Shown here: positions 22,226 through 35,800 of the stretch, piece by piece
Layout of the letters: every line of letters begins with the position of its first letter
Position numbering within the stretch: position 1 is the first letter of the stretch
Source: Angiostrongylus vasorum
Lineage: Eukaryota; Nematoda; Chromadorea; Rhabditida; Metastrongylidae
NCBI GenBank assembly: GCA_018806985.1
Contig: JADANN010000018.1
Span: 2,636,501 to 2,700,500 of the forward strand
Reading direction: 5' to 3'
Length of the DNA: 64,000 nt
Translations under genes and position numbers: made by a program
The notes under the pieces: generated by a model
Database searches by the model: none
Told to the model about the DNA's origin: nothing
Seen by the model: the letters and a program-made list of their open reading frames with translations, nothing else

Positions 22226-23426
22226 AATGATGGTCCGGTGACAACTATTTGTGTTTCAGTAAAAAAGCTTTACGGTTAACTGATGCTGTTTATTACTAGT
22301 TTTTTGTTGTCTAGTACTTAAATTATATACTCGAAAAACTTCGGAACCTCCTGTAGTAGGCATTAATAAAGTCGTTTAATTTTTTTTAGAAAGGCTTCCC
22401 TCTATTATTCATTAGTTTCCAACTATCTGATGCTCCCATTTTTGCCTTCAGGCCGGCCTGAAAAAATTTCAGAGTCGACCTACCATTCAAACAATAGCTG
22501 AGGTTCAGCCGGTACACCAACATTTCTACACAGTTCATGTCGCCATGACAAGCAGAGAGCACGTCACAGTCGATAAGAACGCCTGAATTCCATTGATTAA
22601 GTTCGGCTGAAAAATGTGTAGTTGTTAAGCCTCGTTTCACTAAAATACATCTCATAATGTGCTATTCGGGCAGAACGTTGCAAAATTTCCACAAATTTAC
22701 AAGTACTAGAAAAACTTTTTCTGATCGTTGGGCTTTGCCAAATAATCAATTCTCTTGGAAGTTCACCACATGTGGATAATAAAGACAGGAAGTTGAATGG
22801 GAAAACGTAAAGAAGAGTTGAGCAAAATGAATTTGATTCAGATGGTCGTTTAACGCGGGCTCAAAAAGCATTTCCATCTTTCTAAGCCGATTTCTTTCGA
22901 TTGTCACTGCTCCTTACGAAACCTTGAGCAGAACACTTTTGTGTTTATGTGTTCAACACAAACATTGATGACCGCACCTCAGATGATGTGCGCACCCTAG
23001 CACTTTACCCATTTTGTTCTGTTGCAGAGTTGTTGTTCGATGTGGTCATGTTCGTCTACGAGTTCAGGTTGCACAAGATGTCTGTTCTTCCCTTATCATT
23101 GAAATTTTGAACACTGATAGTGTTCACTTGAATTCCAAAGCAGTATCTGACAGCGATGTTAAGCCTTCACCATAGGCGATTGCTTTTCTTGTGCGTTTGA
23201 TGAGAGTTGTTCGGTTGGCGACTGCCATTCTTTCAAGACGGTGGCGTTTCTCACGCACGAAAGAACCGATTAGGGACAGTACTGAAGTTCTGTATATTTT
23301 CTTAGAATTTAGGCTAGATAGCGGAGAGATTTATACCCTAAATTTTTTTTGTCACTTTGTTCCAAGACGTCGGCTTATTAGAAAATCATTTTATAGGACT
23401 AGAGAAATCATCCGTACCACTTATAC
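22226..23426. other. No feature recognised
   Basis: Mixed-composition sequence between a SINE and an antisense RTE; only short ORFs without motifs. Confidence 0.5.
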
Positions 23427-25185
23427 CACCTGTCTCCTGTTAATCATCGAGTGAGCCGAGTGAACGTCAGTAATACTTCGCTTTCTCCCTGTCGCATGCA
23501 AGAGTAGCCCAGTGTGTTTTGCTTGCTCTATCGACTTGTTGAACGGTTGAACGTCCTTTCCTCCAGATTTTTCGTGAAGAATCTTGACTAACGCGTTCAT
23601 GGTCTTCCTGGAGCACATTTGACATCCAGTCACTAACGGCTGTTGTCCATTTGTTGTCGTCAATACGCATTAATTTTCTATCCCACTTTATCTTCGGCAG
23701 TTTGGCGTATAGAACGGGATCTTTGATTTTTCATCGTTGACATACACAGGAGCTTCAGATCCGTTTCCTCAACTGGGTGATACAGGTATTCACCAGGGCC
23801 GTTCGTAGCATTCAGAGATGTTCATTCCGCTGAGCCTGAATGGGACATACGTGACCAACCCGTTCCTCATGAAGATCGTTGTTGTGGGATTTAGTCAATG
23901 ACCAACCTCTCAACAAACGTTACCAAAGTCGGCAAACATTCGTTCGGCCTAGCTAACGTTTACTATTATAAGAACGATATCACTAGCCAAGTGAAGATGA
24001 TGTAATAGCTGGGCATCGATTTTCATTTCCATGTTGTTCCATTCCAATGTTCGCGTGTTCTCGGATGTGGACGTAAATAATTATCGCGACACGCAATCGC
24101 CTTTGACTTCCTATCATCTTTCCACGTCGGTATTAATATCGCTGTAGAATGGTGATATTTTGATTTCGAAAATTTGAAACAGGTCATCTTTATTTACTGA
24201 GTAGGGCAACTTGACTGTCCATGGCTTCCATGACTGCTTCCATCTCTACTGACTCAAAAGCTTTCTTTAAATGGGTGAGAGTGAGGTAGAGAGGTCTCTT
24301 GTACTCTCTCGAGACTTCAGTGAGTCTTGTTATCCTGTGGATGTCGTCCAGAGTACTGAATCCTTTTCAAAAACCCCTGCTTGCTCACATGGATATCCTT
24401 CGTCCAGTGTTATGTCGGCTCCGTGTTTAGGATGACTCGAGTGAGAAGTTTGTAGACGGCAGACAGTAAGCAGAATGGACGATAGTTGTGGAAGCTACGC
24501 TTTTTGAACAATAACACCGTTTTTCTGGTCTTCCGTTGAATAGGAACCTTACATTCTAATAAGTAACGTGACAAAGCCGAACCAGTGTGTTTATGGGGAC
24601 TAGCGGAGGGTTCCTCAGGTGTTCAGACCCCTATCCTGCTTCGAGATGGTGTTGTTCGATTATCCACCGACGAAATAGCATGTCGGATTTCGGAAGGGAG
24701 AACCGGTGGTGCAATATATCCATTTTCCTTTATTTCGTATGAGGGCAGAAGAATTTCGATATTGGAGAAATCCTAGTTGTAATCGTGAACGATTTTTTTC
24801 CATTGCCTTCAGGAAGCTGTAACTGTTCTGTCTGGACGTCGGAATGCAATCATCATTAGTTTTGTAACTCCTTCCTATAGACTCAGATTCCTAATTCTTT
24901 CCAGATTTAGCCAACCAATAATACCCTGACATTTTAGCAGGCTCTCCGTACTTCTCCTACCCAACGCTACCATAGTGGGGGGCTCTTTCGGGGTCGGGGG
25001 AGTGAAGCCTAGTTGTTTTGCTTTGTTTTGATGCTCATGCATAGCTTGCTGAGCTCTGAACGTGGCATCTGGGTATACTCATCAATAGCTACCGGTTTCT
25101 CCCGGAGTAGACGATAATCTTGGGTATTGGAGGTGGCTCCTAACCGACCCCTTCCCAGTGATCATTGCAGGTTTTTGGCCGAACG
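23427..25185 (-). mobile_element. RTE-A copy 2, antisense and heavily decayed
   Basis: The 3' end (23,427) and C-terminal, RT and 5' blocks follow the order of the 14.0-17.3 kb copy on the opposite strand. For example, the C-terminal segment FMRNGLVTYVPF lies at about 23,840-23,880. The endonuclease-coding part appears deleted between about 24,900 and 25,000. There is no usable ORF. Confidence 0.75.
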
Positions 25186-26009
25186 CATCCATGCATGAAT
25201 ATTTTGTCAGAAAAACAGAATGTATGTTCTAAATCGGAGCTGCAGAAACAGGGAGTCCATCTGCGAATCCACATGCGTCTCAGCAAGGCATAACGACGCA
25301 TTCGGTCCGTAACCCCCATCTGCCACTTTGTAACGTATTGCGTTGCCTCGCGAATAACCAGCGCGGAGATCCCATTATGAGGGAGAATCTGTGGTCACCT
25401 ATCCAGTCAATTAAATGCCTGAGTTGGTTTAAGATCATTGGAAAGATGGGAAGCTTCCCCATTTCATTGATGACACGTTTTCTGATCTGCTGTTCTGATG
25501 CTTTCTATCAAACTTTTGCGATTCTCAGAACATTAACAAGTTGGAACGCGAAAGTAAAACACGTGTTTATCCTTATGTGAACACGAATTCACCTTCAGCA
25601 TTGACGGAGACGATGAACAATGCACAGAACAGAAGTGAGACCAGCATTGTTTGCTCCGAGAGTCTGAAACTAGAAACAATTCCCAAGTAAAAGAGATGAT
25701 AGGAAATCTAAAAAATAGGAGTTAATGATGAAAGTAACAGCAGTAGGAAATGGGAACGAAATAATAGGAAATCTAAACAAAACCAAACGCAAAATATACG
25801 AGTTCAGATAAATAACAACATGCTCAGGTCCACGAGCAGAATAACGTTGTTGACAAAGAAGCCGTCGATGGTCTGACGTTTCAAAATTATGCACTGAACG
25901 TACACGAAGAATTTTTGCTAGTTGTTGCGTAGTAGTGTGCAAATTGGTTCGAATCAAATAAATTTAAGAACTAATAAGATGAAACTAGAACGAAAACAAA
26001 TGATGCTGA

Positions 26010-26105
26010 TATGTTTGCAAAACTCCGAACCGTACGTGTACGCGGAGGGGGATCGAACACGCTGCTACCCGTTCCGGGGGCTGCACAGAACCTCAAAACA
26101 CGGTT
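26010..26105 (-). repeat. SINE-B fragment
   Basis: ATATGTTTGCAAAACTCCGA, then GGGGGATCGAACACGCTGCT and CCGTTCCGGGGG match the family on the minus strand. Confidence 0.65.
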
Positions 26106-26749
26106 GAAGAATATCTACGGCAGATTCTTTCTCCTAGATGCTGAGTTGTAATCAATAACATGAATAAAGGCTGTTTGGCAAGACTTGATCACCGCCAAAT
26201 TGCACTAGATATTAAAGTGCTCCATTCGGATGCCGCTATCACTTTCTCATAGAGCACTAGCGAAGGAGAAACAATTATTAGAGGTCAACAAAGAAAAAAA
26301 ACGTAGGACCACATATACATAGGTCGAAAAAAACCCAGCTTATGGGAACAAATGTTTGAATAAAAAGGCAATTCAAGGTGGGTTGTTCTTTAATTGTAGA
26401 GACAGCATCCCACGTAAACCTAAGGTGTTAAATGAACGTATAAAGCGAGGCAAGGAAAGAATGAAGCATGAAAGACAGTACTGGAGGCTGGCTCATTTTC
26501 TGAAAATTCCTTGTTCACTTCTTTCTGAGCTAAACGTCTTAGCGGCATATAATACAGTTAAAGCTTGGACTCAGTCGCCTCGAGAATTTCGGGCACCGCA
26601 ATCTTCTTAAAGTGTATCTTCCGAAATTTAAACTGTACACGCAACACCAAGCCGAGCTATGCAGTTCAGACCTTTGAAACTCATTTTTCTTCCCAAGATT
26701 CTCCAAACCTACTTTGAAAAATTATGTAGGTGGACCGGTATAATAAGTG

Positions 26750-27215
26750 AATAAAAGGATAAAGCTCTCCGCGTCAATCAATCCATGAACGATGCGCCAT
26801 GAATTCGACTTCATTAAGCATCGTTGGAGGTGAATGAATGCATATCTGGCCTTTAGAATGACTCGCGGTGGCCTACTGATGTATAGAGCCAGTGCACCCA
26901 TCCTCCTAAACAAGTCTGGTACCAATTTCCGACACCGAAAGGATGGAAGGCTTTGTGAGCTTGGAGCGTAGGATCGAGGCCGTGTATGCCTCTAACCACT
27001 GCACCTAATAATTCGCGCCCCTTATAATTGCAACTATTTACGGCACACTACTGTGGTCCTTCGTATAAGCACAATGCCGCCGTGAAGTGATTCGTAACTT
27101 ATTTTTTAGACTTTCCATTACTTTGAAGCGTTATGCAGCTTATTTTGAGTCTATTTCTGTATTCATAACACCTACTCACTCCATACGATAACTATGGATT
27201 ATTACAACGATAAAT
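26750..27215 (-). repeat. SINE-A plus partial third copy of the 1.85-kb repeat
   Basis: 26,750-27,020 is a minus SINE-A copy. 27,025-27,215 continues with ATTGCAACTATTTAC and CAGCTTATTTTGAGTCTATT, matching 61,465-61,660 next to its own SINE. The whole junction is therefore shared, which links this copy to the large inverted repeat. Confidence 0.75.
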
Positions 27216-28069
27216 AGTAATAGTAATGAATGTAAATAATAACAAGATAGTGGCGATAATGTAATAAATAGTGTAACGACCTAATAAGTAGTGGACATCT
27301 TATCTGCTTATCAAGAAAAGCCTGAGTTGTTGATCAATGACGATGTTAATAGAAATCCAGTGCCAGGATTTGCCCAACGGAAAAACAAAACAGTGAATTT
27401 CGGCAATGAAGAACGTCAAGGAGTAATGTTTGAAAGGAAATAGTACAAAGACGGGAGGCGTGAAGCGTAACTGTTGGAGGTACTGAAATAGACACGTTTT
27501 CACTAGTTCGATCTGGAACTAACTGAGCCCTCTATTCCTACTGCAGTTAGTACCAGTTTTCTGGGACTGATTCGATACATAGAACGGTCCCAGCGAGTCA
27601 CCCACTTCCTCGATCATAGTGGAATTTAATTGGTGATACATCTCGATGGGATTAGCCAACACCGGCTACTTGGCAGTTCATAAGCTTTTTTCCAAGAAGG
27701 ACATGACGGGTAGAGCGTAAAGAGCGTGGAAAAAGTACAAAGAGGAGAAAATTTGAACTTAAATAATGCGGAAAGGAACTTTTCAAGTAGTTGCGGTGAG
27801 TAAAAAAAAGAAACGTATATGAATTTAGATCATGTATTTCGTCAAGAGAATGGACCAAGAGAGAGTTTTGCATACCACCTCTAGATGCAAAAGTGATTAA
27901 TAAAATAAAAATTTACACATGAAACGTTGGTGGTTTGGTGTTGAAGCCCTACATGAAAATCGTTCCGGAGCCTTAAGTTTCCGCTAGTGGCTTCCTATTC
28001 TGCTGTTTCTACATAAAAAGGAATGAGGTGACTAAATAGTGACTGATTTCAAAAAACGTTTGCGGAGAG
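27216..28069. other. No feature recognised
   Basis: The left part is AT-rich with short TAATAGTA-like runs (27,190-27,290). The remainder has purine-rich strand bias and no coding signal. Confidence 0.5.
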
Positions 28070-28535
28070 ACTTAGCTTCGAATAAATTTCAAGACTGCGG
28101 TGTTTATGAGAAACGAATTCGTTTCTGATGCCCCATTTACACTCAACGGCATAGATATCTCCGAATGCTTGAGATATGTGCATTTGGATCGGGAAATCAA
28201 CATGATGAACGACCTGGCTGCAAAGCTGAGTAGGAGGAAGCGAGCGGGTAAGCGAGAATTTCGAAAATATTGAGGACGCAATAAGAGAACTCAGAGCATT
28301 TGACTCGTCAAACCTTTTCCACTCCACGAGTGTTCCTGCCTAATATATGCATCGGAAACCTCGTCACTACATAAGCAGGATGAAAGATATTCAGTGCTAT
28401 CCGAAGCGCTGTCGAAAAAGAAACCCACTGGGATACACTTGCACGCGACAAGGAATAATGGATAAGATTTACTAGCGTCCTCTCGAGTCATTCGAGTTCA
28501 ACGGGACGACAGGCGATACGAGAGACAAGTGAATA
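28070..28535 (+). mobile_element. RTE-A copy 3, C-terminal fragment
   Basis: The plus strand encodes FMRNEFVSDAPFTLNGIDIS and REINMMNDLAAKLSRRKRA in the first half, matching the RTE-A C-terminal domain at 16,588-16,845. It ends with GACAGGCGATACGAGAGACA. It is 5'-truncated and internally deleted. Confidence 0.8.
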
Positions 28536-28944
28536 AGGTTTATCATAAGCTAATGGGTGTTGGCTTAAAGTTCACTTTATCATCGAATGGAATCTATCAA
28601 ATGCATTCTAGGGCAGTAAGTTCTAGCAGAACAAAAAATCTAGGAAGATTCATCGTACGATGCTTCCGAATCTGCGAAGTATTTTCGATTGAAACGTTGT
28701 GCAAAAAATAAAAGCAATCATTATCTTTCGTTTACCATTCAGACCAAAGCGGAATTCATCAAAAGCTGTCTCATGTGCTTACGAAAGTTTATCAGAGAAA
28801 AACTTCGTTTTTGAGATAAACTAGTGCTATTGACAGCAGAAATTTATTCAGGTGCTAGCGCAAAAATTGGTACTTCCGGAATAAACATAACTGAGGATGA
28901 ATACTTGAGTGAGTAAAACTGAGGATGAATACTTGAGTGAGTAA

Positions 28945-29220
28945 ATTAAAGGATAAAAAACGATAAAGCTCTCCGCATTGACCAATCCCTGATGGATGTG
29001 CCATGCATTCATTAAGTATCGTTGGAGGTGACTGAATGCATATCTGGCCTTTACACTGGCTCGCGGTGGCCTACCTCTGTATCGAGCCGGTGCTGCTGTC
29101 CTCCCAGGCAAGTTTGGTACCAATTTGCCCACTCCGGGAGGGATAGAAGACTGGGCCATGGAGGCAGGGGATCGACTCCACGTTTGTGTCGCAGTGGCTC
29201 CTCCAACCACTGCGCCACAC
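28945..29220 (-). repeat. SINE-A copy with intact box A
   Basis: Minus strand: box A-like TGGCGCAGTGG (29,207-29,217), box B-like GGAGTCGATCCCC (about 29,168-29,180), core at about 29,110-29,150 and tail at 28,970. A 32-bp direct repeat (about 28,880-28,942) sits just beyond the tail. Confidence 0.85.
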
Positions 29221-29499
29221 GCAAGTGTGTAACTTATAGGCGAATAAATAGCTTCCAGAAATTGCCGCAAACACTCCATTTTTTTATCACACATTGCCAC
29301 TTCGTCAAAGAATGAATTCGTAGAGCTTTGTAAGAGTCGAATTGGCAGTGTCAAAACGCCACAAGCACTCGACCATCCGTAAATGTGTTTGTAAAGATTC
29401 TTGGCTTTCTCGTTCTTTTTTAATCCATTCAGAGACGGTCAATTTTGAAACACTTTTCTTCGATAACGCTAACTTTTTTATTTACTGCCTATTACAATT

Positions 29500-29610
29500 T
29501 TTCACGGCAGGGATATGCGAAGTGCAACCACAATGTTGCTGAGATATTTGCAAAACTCCGGACCGCAGGTGCCTGTGGTGGAGATCTAAGCCGCTTTCAC
29601 CCTTTCCTGT
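29500..29610 (-). repeat. SINE-B fragment
   Basis: GAGATATTTGCAAAACTCCG and GACCGCAGGTGCCTGTGGTG match the family; the head is truncated at about 29,610 by the adjacent SINE-A. Confidence 0.65.
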
Positions 29611-29629
29611 GTTGTAGGCTGTGTTCGCA

Positions 29630-29905
29630 GGGGGCGCGCGTAGCACAGTCGTCGGAGGCGCTCTGCAGTACGCATGGGATGGATCTTCACGCACCGGCCC
29701 ACCAAGTCCTCCATCCCTTTGAGGTCGGTAAATTGATATCAGACTTTGCTGAGGGGATAGCAGCACTGGCTCGATACATCGATGGGCCACCGTGAGTCAT
29801 TGTAAAGGCCAGATATGCATTCAATCACCTCCAATGATGCTTAATGAAGTCGATTGCGTGGTGCATCCCTCAGGAATTGATCAATGCCGAGAGCTTCACC
29901 CTTTT
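29630..29905 (+). repeat. SINE-A copy
   Basis: Head GCGCGTAGCACAGTCGTCGG, core GGTCGGTAAATTGATATCAG and tail at about 29,875-29,905. Confidence 0.8.
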
Positions 29906-30049
29906 TTAACGTGTCCACCACCACATTATGCGGGTCGTTCGTTTCGCCTGTCCCTCTGTTGGTTTTCTATCTGAAAGTGCCATCAGCAACTGCCCCTCAA
30001 CGGGATTGATCTAGGGAGCACAAATCCGCGTTGAATCCAGTTAAGGTGG

Positions 30050-30170
30050 ACACGTTAGCCTCCAAAATTGGCAACAGTGGGCTCGATTCCCACGGCAGAC
30101 ACCTGCAGTTCGGAGTTTTGCAGATATTTCATCACTGCGGTTACTTTTCGATAGTATGACGGAAATCAAC
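30050..30170 (+). repeat. SINE-B copy, 5' end damaged
   Basis: GGGCTCGATTCCCACGGCAG is a good box B-like block. It is followed by CACCTGCAGTTCGGAGTTTT and GCAGATATTTCATCACTGCG. Confidence 0.65.
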
Positions 30171-30599
30171 GTTGACTAGTTTTCTCCTAGGCTTTTTTGT
30201 GGTCTTATGTCGAAAGAATTACAGCTTCATCTCCATTTTTTTAACAGTTTGCCACCAAACTCGGTCGTCAGTTCTCTCTTCGGCCGCTTTTGGTTATCCT
30301 TGACCACCTTTGAACCCTTTTAACGGAACCATTTGAGAAACGTTTTTCCTCAGCCACGAGAAAGCGTGGATTTCTTTAAGGAAGACGCTATAAAATCACC
30401 GGGCAACGACTTAAGGGTGGTTGAGTACAAAAATACCGCATTATTGCTGTAATACTTTGAGAATACAAGCATGAGATATTTAGCTGCGAAATTTTGACCA
30501 ATTCAAATTTTCCTCTGCTGACGTTTCAGAAATTTCTATTAGTTTGAGAGTGATTTACTAAGTATTAGCTTGCATTTACATGTAATGTCATTCATCCCG

Positions 30600-30960
30600 G
30601 GAACGTCCAGCGTGGTGAAAGTGATTGCGCTCATTAAATTGACGTCCTAGCCTGCTTAGGTACTGGTGCAACCTCGTACCAGTCTCACCAACTCTCTTAC
30701 CATTCCAGGATCGGAATTTTTTGCGCTAGACTTGTCCATGAGAAGCGAGATCATTCTAATCCAAGTGGAAACGTCTTGGAATAGTTATCTTAGAACTCCA
30801 GTGAAAATCTTCTCGAACAAACTTCCAACGACATTCATGAAGAAAACCAGGAACCCTCACGCACAAATCGAACCCACGCGCAAGAAGCTCTGAAGACCTT
30901 CTTGGATGGTGGATGCTACGAAGTGAAGCGAATGCAAGAAGTGCTAGGGTTCGCACAGCG
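30600..30960 (+). repeat. Diverged SINE-like repeat, pair with 32.49-32.83 kb
   Basis: The head resembles a SINE-A tRNA head (GCGTGGTGAAAGTGATTGCG), then a weak core. The right half (GAAGACCTTCTTGGATGGTG) matches 32,720-32,760 (GAGGACCTTCGTGGATGGTG). It is a shared but strongly diverged family. Confidence 0.45.
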
Positions 30961-32489
30961 TAAAATATGTGATGTCGTGTTATTTAGCAGTAAATAATAA
31001 CAACATAAATCATTAATGTCTGGATAACCCCTTTGAAGTTATACGTTCTTTTGGTTTCAAAATTTTCCTTCCAGCCTTAACCGTTTTTTAACTCCATTTG
31101 TTTTTTTGTTTTATTTTGCAGAAGGGACTCAATAAATGGCTAATGAAGTACCGCGAAGGAGAGAAAAGCTGCCGTGTTAGACATGGAAACCAAGTAACCA
31201 AAAATGTTCCTTTACCAATTTTTTTTGTCTCGGCGTTTTCCTTTCGTTCTAAACCAAACAGTCGATTTCTAGTAGGTGTTCATTTCATTCTTGATCACCA
31301 CGCCAGTTACTTGAATAAAGTTAGTGAAGCAGCTGCCCATGCTGTCCATATTCACCTGCTTCATCTGCCCGTCCACTGGTAGTCAGCTGACTCGAGACGT
31401 AGGCGGCACAGACCCACTTGTCATAGCAGCTGCATTTCCTTCTGGCTTCTGCTCAAGAAAAAGAAAGTAAGAGGCATAAACAGTACCGTATTTCTTCTCC
31501 AGGATCTTTGTAACGAATTCTAACCATGGGATCAGTGGACTTTTGATTTGTGTTTGGCATGCCGTTAAAACTTTCCTAACATGCGTGGCCAACTACTTCT
31601 CGAAAGCTGAACTTAGATCACAATCTGTCGACGTCACAGATTTATAGAGACAGAGGCTCTGTCTGATGTTCTGGATACAGGTTGTCACTAACATCGCCAT
31701 CCCTATGGCGCTTTCGATATCGCAGAGTGATCTCCCACCCTGTCTATGTAGCATTCAGAGTACCGAAACGTAATGCAAGAAGAATTGAACAAGCGGAAAA
31801 CATGGGCCTGAATTATGGCGCTATTTCAACTCTTCTCGCTGATCGTCGATGCTGTTGAATACTACCCAAGCGTTTCAGCTGGTATCCCTCTCAAACTAGA
31901 TTGTATGTCGCAGCTATCGTGCTGATTACTCGACCGAAACACATTTAGTTGGAGCACTCAGAGATATTTCCCCGTTGAACGTGAACGAGTTATAAACACA
32001 GTTCCTTTTCCGATTCACGTTATTTTCTAAGTGTTCAAGCAATTTATTCAACGGCGCTGTCGAGAGTTATTCTTCAAGGAAGTCTATTTCGACGGTTAAG
32101 CTCAAAAAAATTGGCCAAACTTCAAGCACCGCCGACTCCTCTCCTATCAAATTTGCGTACCAAGCACTTCTCTGGCATGAAAACGTTGTGTGGTCGCTGC
32201 GTTCTCTTTTTAATGTAGTCATATGACACTATGTTTAAATATTATACCCTGCATCAAGCCTACGATGGGGAATTGAGGTGCTAGTGTGTGTACTAAGAGA
32301 TTTATGCATCCTAATGGCCCAGAGATTTTAGCCACTCCTCTGCATTTGTCCAACGCAGTGTTCTTTTTTTTCCAGAGTATGCGTTATTTGTTAGAGGCAT
32401 CTCCAACCATTTTTAAACAAACTGACTGAGCTTTGTGTAGAGAAGGGGATAGGTGTTTGGGAGACATAATTTGAGCATATTAACACCTG
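30961..32489. other. No feature recognised
   Basis: Between two diverged SINE-like repeats. The ORF at 31,098-31,382 has no recognised motif. Confidence 0.5.
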
Positions 32490-32830
32490 AGGAGAGCGTA
32501 TGGCAGTGCGCTAGCTACCTCGTTCAATGAAGCTTACCAAGTCTCTCATCTATCCGGGGTCAGGAAAATGGAACCATACCTGTCTGCGAAGTCTGAGACG
32601 AATTCCCTCTAATCCATTTGAAAACGCAGGACTTCACTGAGAATCAACTCGAACAGTATTCAGTGAAATTCGTGACGAAGCCGAAAAATCGTCAAGCAAA
32701 TGACCGAAGTCACATGCAAAAAACTCGAGGACCTTCGTGGATGGTGAACATGAGGAAACGAATCGAATTAAAGAAGTGGTTTGGTCTTTACAATGCGATA
32801 CATGTGAAATCGGCTCATGTAATGACATAA
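32490..32830 (+). repeat. Diverged SINE-like repeat, second copy
   Basis: CTCTCATCTATCCGGGGTCA and GAACCATACCTGTCTGCG are SINE-A core blocks. The remainder pairs with 30,760-30,950, including an ORF-like stretch KKTRGPSWMV that is probably accidental. Confidence 0.5.
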
Positions 32831-35800
32831 TGAATAGTACTAATGCCCATGTACATAAGTCTGTATAAATGCATGTTTGTGCCTTTATTAACCATATGTC
32901 GATTCGGTTCAGAAGGGAAAGGGTCGTGAGGTGACATGGGTCTCAGGGTATATGCGAGATCGCTTTTAGTGTTTACAATCCGCTGTTTGGGTATAGTCTA
33001 TGCTGGTTCGTCACGATTAAAGGTTGAAGACCCCTCATAGGTGAAATTCGTGGCGCCATTTCCTCTTATTTGCTTTGTGAATGAATTAAGGAATATTTCC
33101 TGCTACCACAATTTTCTATGAAGAAAATTAGCTTTAAAAAGTGAAACGATTTCAGTTTCAGTGACGAAAAAAATACATTGATCATGGGAACCAGTTTGTA
33201 GCTTTAAATTAGAGGTCACGATATTTTTCCACATTGGATTCGATGCTAAGGAAAACGGCGCACTACAACAAAGGCTTTTGTCTCCTTACTTCCACACCAC
33301 TCTCCTTCATAGAGTTCAATCTGACAAGAACAGAACGCTCAGCCAGCAAAACAATTGCTCTTGCTCCTGTGTCCCTGACTAATTCTAATGTTGCACAATA
33401 CATTAACCAAAGAAAGTAATCTGCTTGTACCTTGCTGATATCGTGTAGAAACAACACATAGATTGTATGACACCACACTGAATTAACGGCAAAGGTGTTT
33501 CGAAACGAGGGAAAATTTTGCAATGTGCAGTGAAAATACATTAAACACTACAAAACAGCTTTTAATCATTTAAGAACTCAGGTAGGTTTAGCACCTGACG
33601 CTCATAGTTTGGTTTTTTGAGCACTGACAACAATTTCTCAATCATTAGAATAGTTGCTAGTTGGAAGCATGATAGACTGTCCTTTCTCACCTTAACTGCA
33701 TACCTACTTCATACAGAGCAGCTTCCAATTTCAAATATGTTTAAAAACGCAGTTTTGAAGTTCTTGAGGATGGGATGGGATTTTCTAAAATTTGCAGCAG
33801 GACAATGGCAGCTTGTAAAATGAAAACGAAAAAACGCAAAAAATCCGGAAAAAAACGCAAAGAATCGGCTAAAAACCGGCCAAAATCGACCCAAACGTGC
33901 CACATTGAATGAAATCCCGCTTGTGAGTTGTCTTCATGTTTAAAACACAAGCTTTTACGCGAAGATTGAAAGCAATAGGTTTAAGCTATAGAAAATTGCA
34001 ACTTCATCTCACAAGAATATGCTAGGTTGCACCTTGTGGGAAAAGATCCGTAGATTATAGTAGTTCTTATCTCTGGTAGTAAATCCTAAGACAAACGTGA
34101 GGCATGTAGGTTTTAAAAGTTGCACGCTTACATATCATCTTCGCATTAAATGTATTGTACCCAACACATTCAGGGTACAATGCGTTAATATAATATCAAA
34201 ACATTTTTAAAGCAATAGAAACCATGAGACAACGGTCGATGAGTAGCTTCGACGGAAAGAAAACTGCTCTTGTACGAATGGAGAGTTGAATGAACAGAAC
34301 TAAATACTGAAATTTTCGCTGAAGCTCGATTTGTGGTTAATGCCCCGCCCATTAACTCTGACGGGATCTCCGCCCACTATTGCACAGTCATTAATTCAGG
34401 TTGCAAAAAGAAGGCACGAAGTGGAAATCTTTAATATGGATGTGACCAATCATGTTTCAGAAACTCGATATCGATCTATATGGAACGTTAAGAGAAAATC
34501 ACTGAGTAAAATGGCCTGCAGAGCAAAAAAAAAGCTTTACTTAAACAGAACAGGTGAGGACATAGTTCATAAGTTAACAATGGAATTAAGCAATGAAACC
34601 AATGAAAAGCTTGACTGCCTTGAAATGTTCACATTCCAGATGGTCGCGCTTTCATTCGAACTTTTTTTTCCCTTACCACTTAAGCATTCGTTCTCGTGAG
34701 AAAAGGTCATGTGTTCTGGCTTAGTTTATCAGAACTACGTTAAGACTAGATTGTTGATCTTTTCGACTTTCAAGATTAAAAACAGAAACGTAGCTCTTCA
34801 TACCAAAATGTGGAGTATTTTAAGCTATTTCGAAAACATTTGATACAGATGTCTTTAAGCGAAAAAATACTGCATAAGCTTAAAAATAGCTCAGCTATTT
34901 TTTAGTCACAACTGGGAGATCAATCACAAGCAGGTCTTGGTCTCTAGAAACAAGCCATTTAGCGGATCCTTAAGTGGCGTAATCTAGCTGTTCTCTAATC
35001 CTCGACATCCATGTTCAGTTGTCAACTTTTCCGAACTAATGAGGGCTGTCGAGCATTTCTCAATATAGTGATTCTCCTCGAAGTCTTTCGAACGCATAGC
35101 GTCTTTAGTGTTGTTACGTGGATGCGCCTACAAGCACGACGTCAGTCTGACACATTCTTTGAGTTTGGATTTGAGCCGAATCAATATCGCATTATGTAAA
35201 AACATTTTATAGGTATCTACTCTCATGCGTTTTTAAACAAAAACGATCCGTTCAGAATCTACATCAGATTTAAACATATGATGGACAACATATCCACTTT
35301 TTTATTTAAGAGATGCGAAAATAAGCGGCTGGTAGCAGGGATTAAATTCCATCGCGGTACTGTATACCTGGTATTCAGGTTAGGTCTACCCGAATTCCAA
35401 TATTCATATAGTGCGGTCCTAACAAATATTTCTTACATTATGTATAACTGGAAGGTTAAATTACAGTAGAAAAGTGTAGCATATAAACCAACCAATGCTA
35501 TTAAAAGTTACCTGTTTCGTTTGGTGAGAAAATGTTTGGTATGTAGCGCTAAGGTGATGTACAGTTTTTCTGTCTTGTTAGACACTGCAAACACTGCTCA
35601 AAAAATTGGAGCCTTTATTAGCCCAAGTTGGAACGTCGAAAGTACTGAACTCTTCGGAACGTGAATATGTCTCGTCAATTTAGCTGCAATATAAGCTATT
35701 TGGTTATTTTATTGCAGATTTGTTATTTTTCCTCCGAGACATCTGGTCGTTAAGAGTAGCACATTAACGGCCTACATCGATGGCCTCTTCCGATTCTCCC

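Noticed and set aside
33709..33950. Lys/Arg-rich plus-strand frame and Phe-rich antisense ORFs
   Set aside because: Repetitive AAACGCAAAAAATCC-type words explain both; no start context or conservation is visible.
34331..34699. 122-codon plus-strand ORF
   Set aside because: No motif, no repeat match and no splice or poly(A) context. Left as unassigned sequence rather than a gene.
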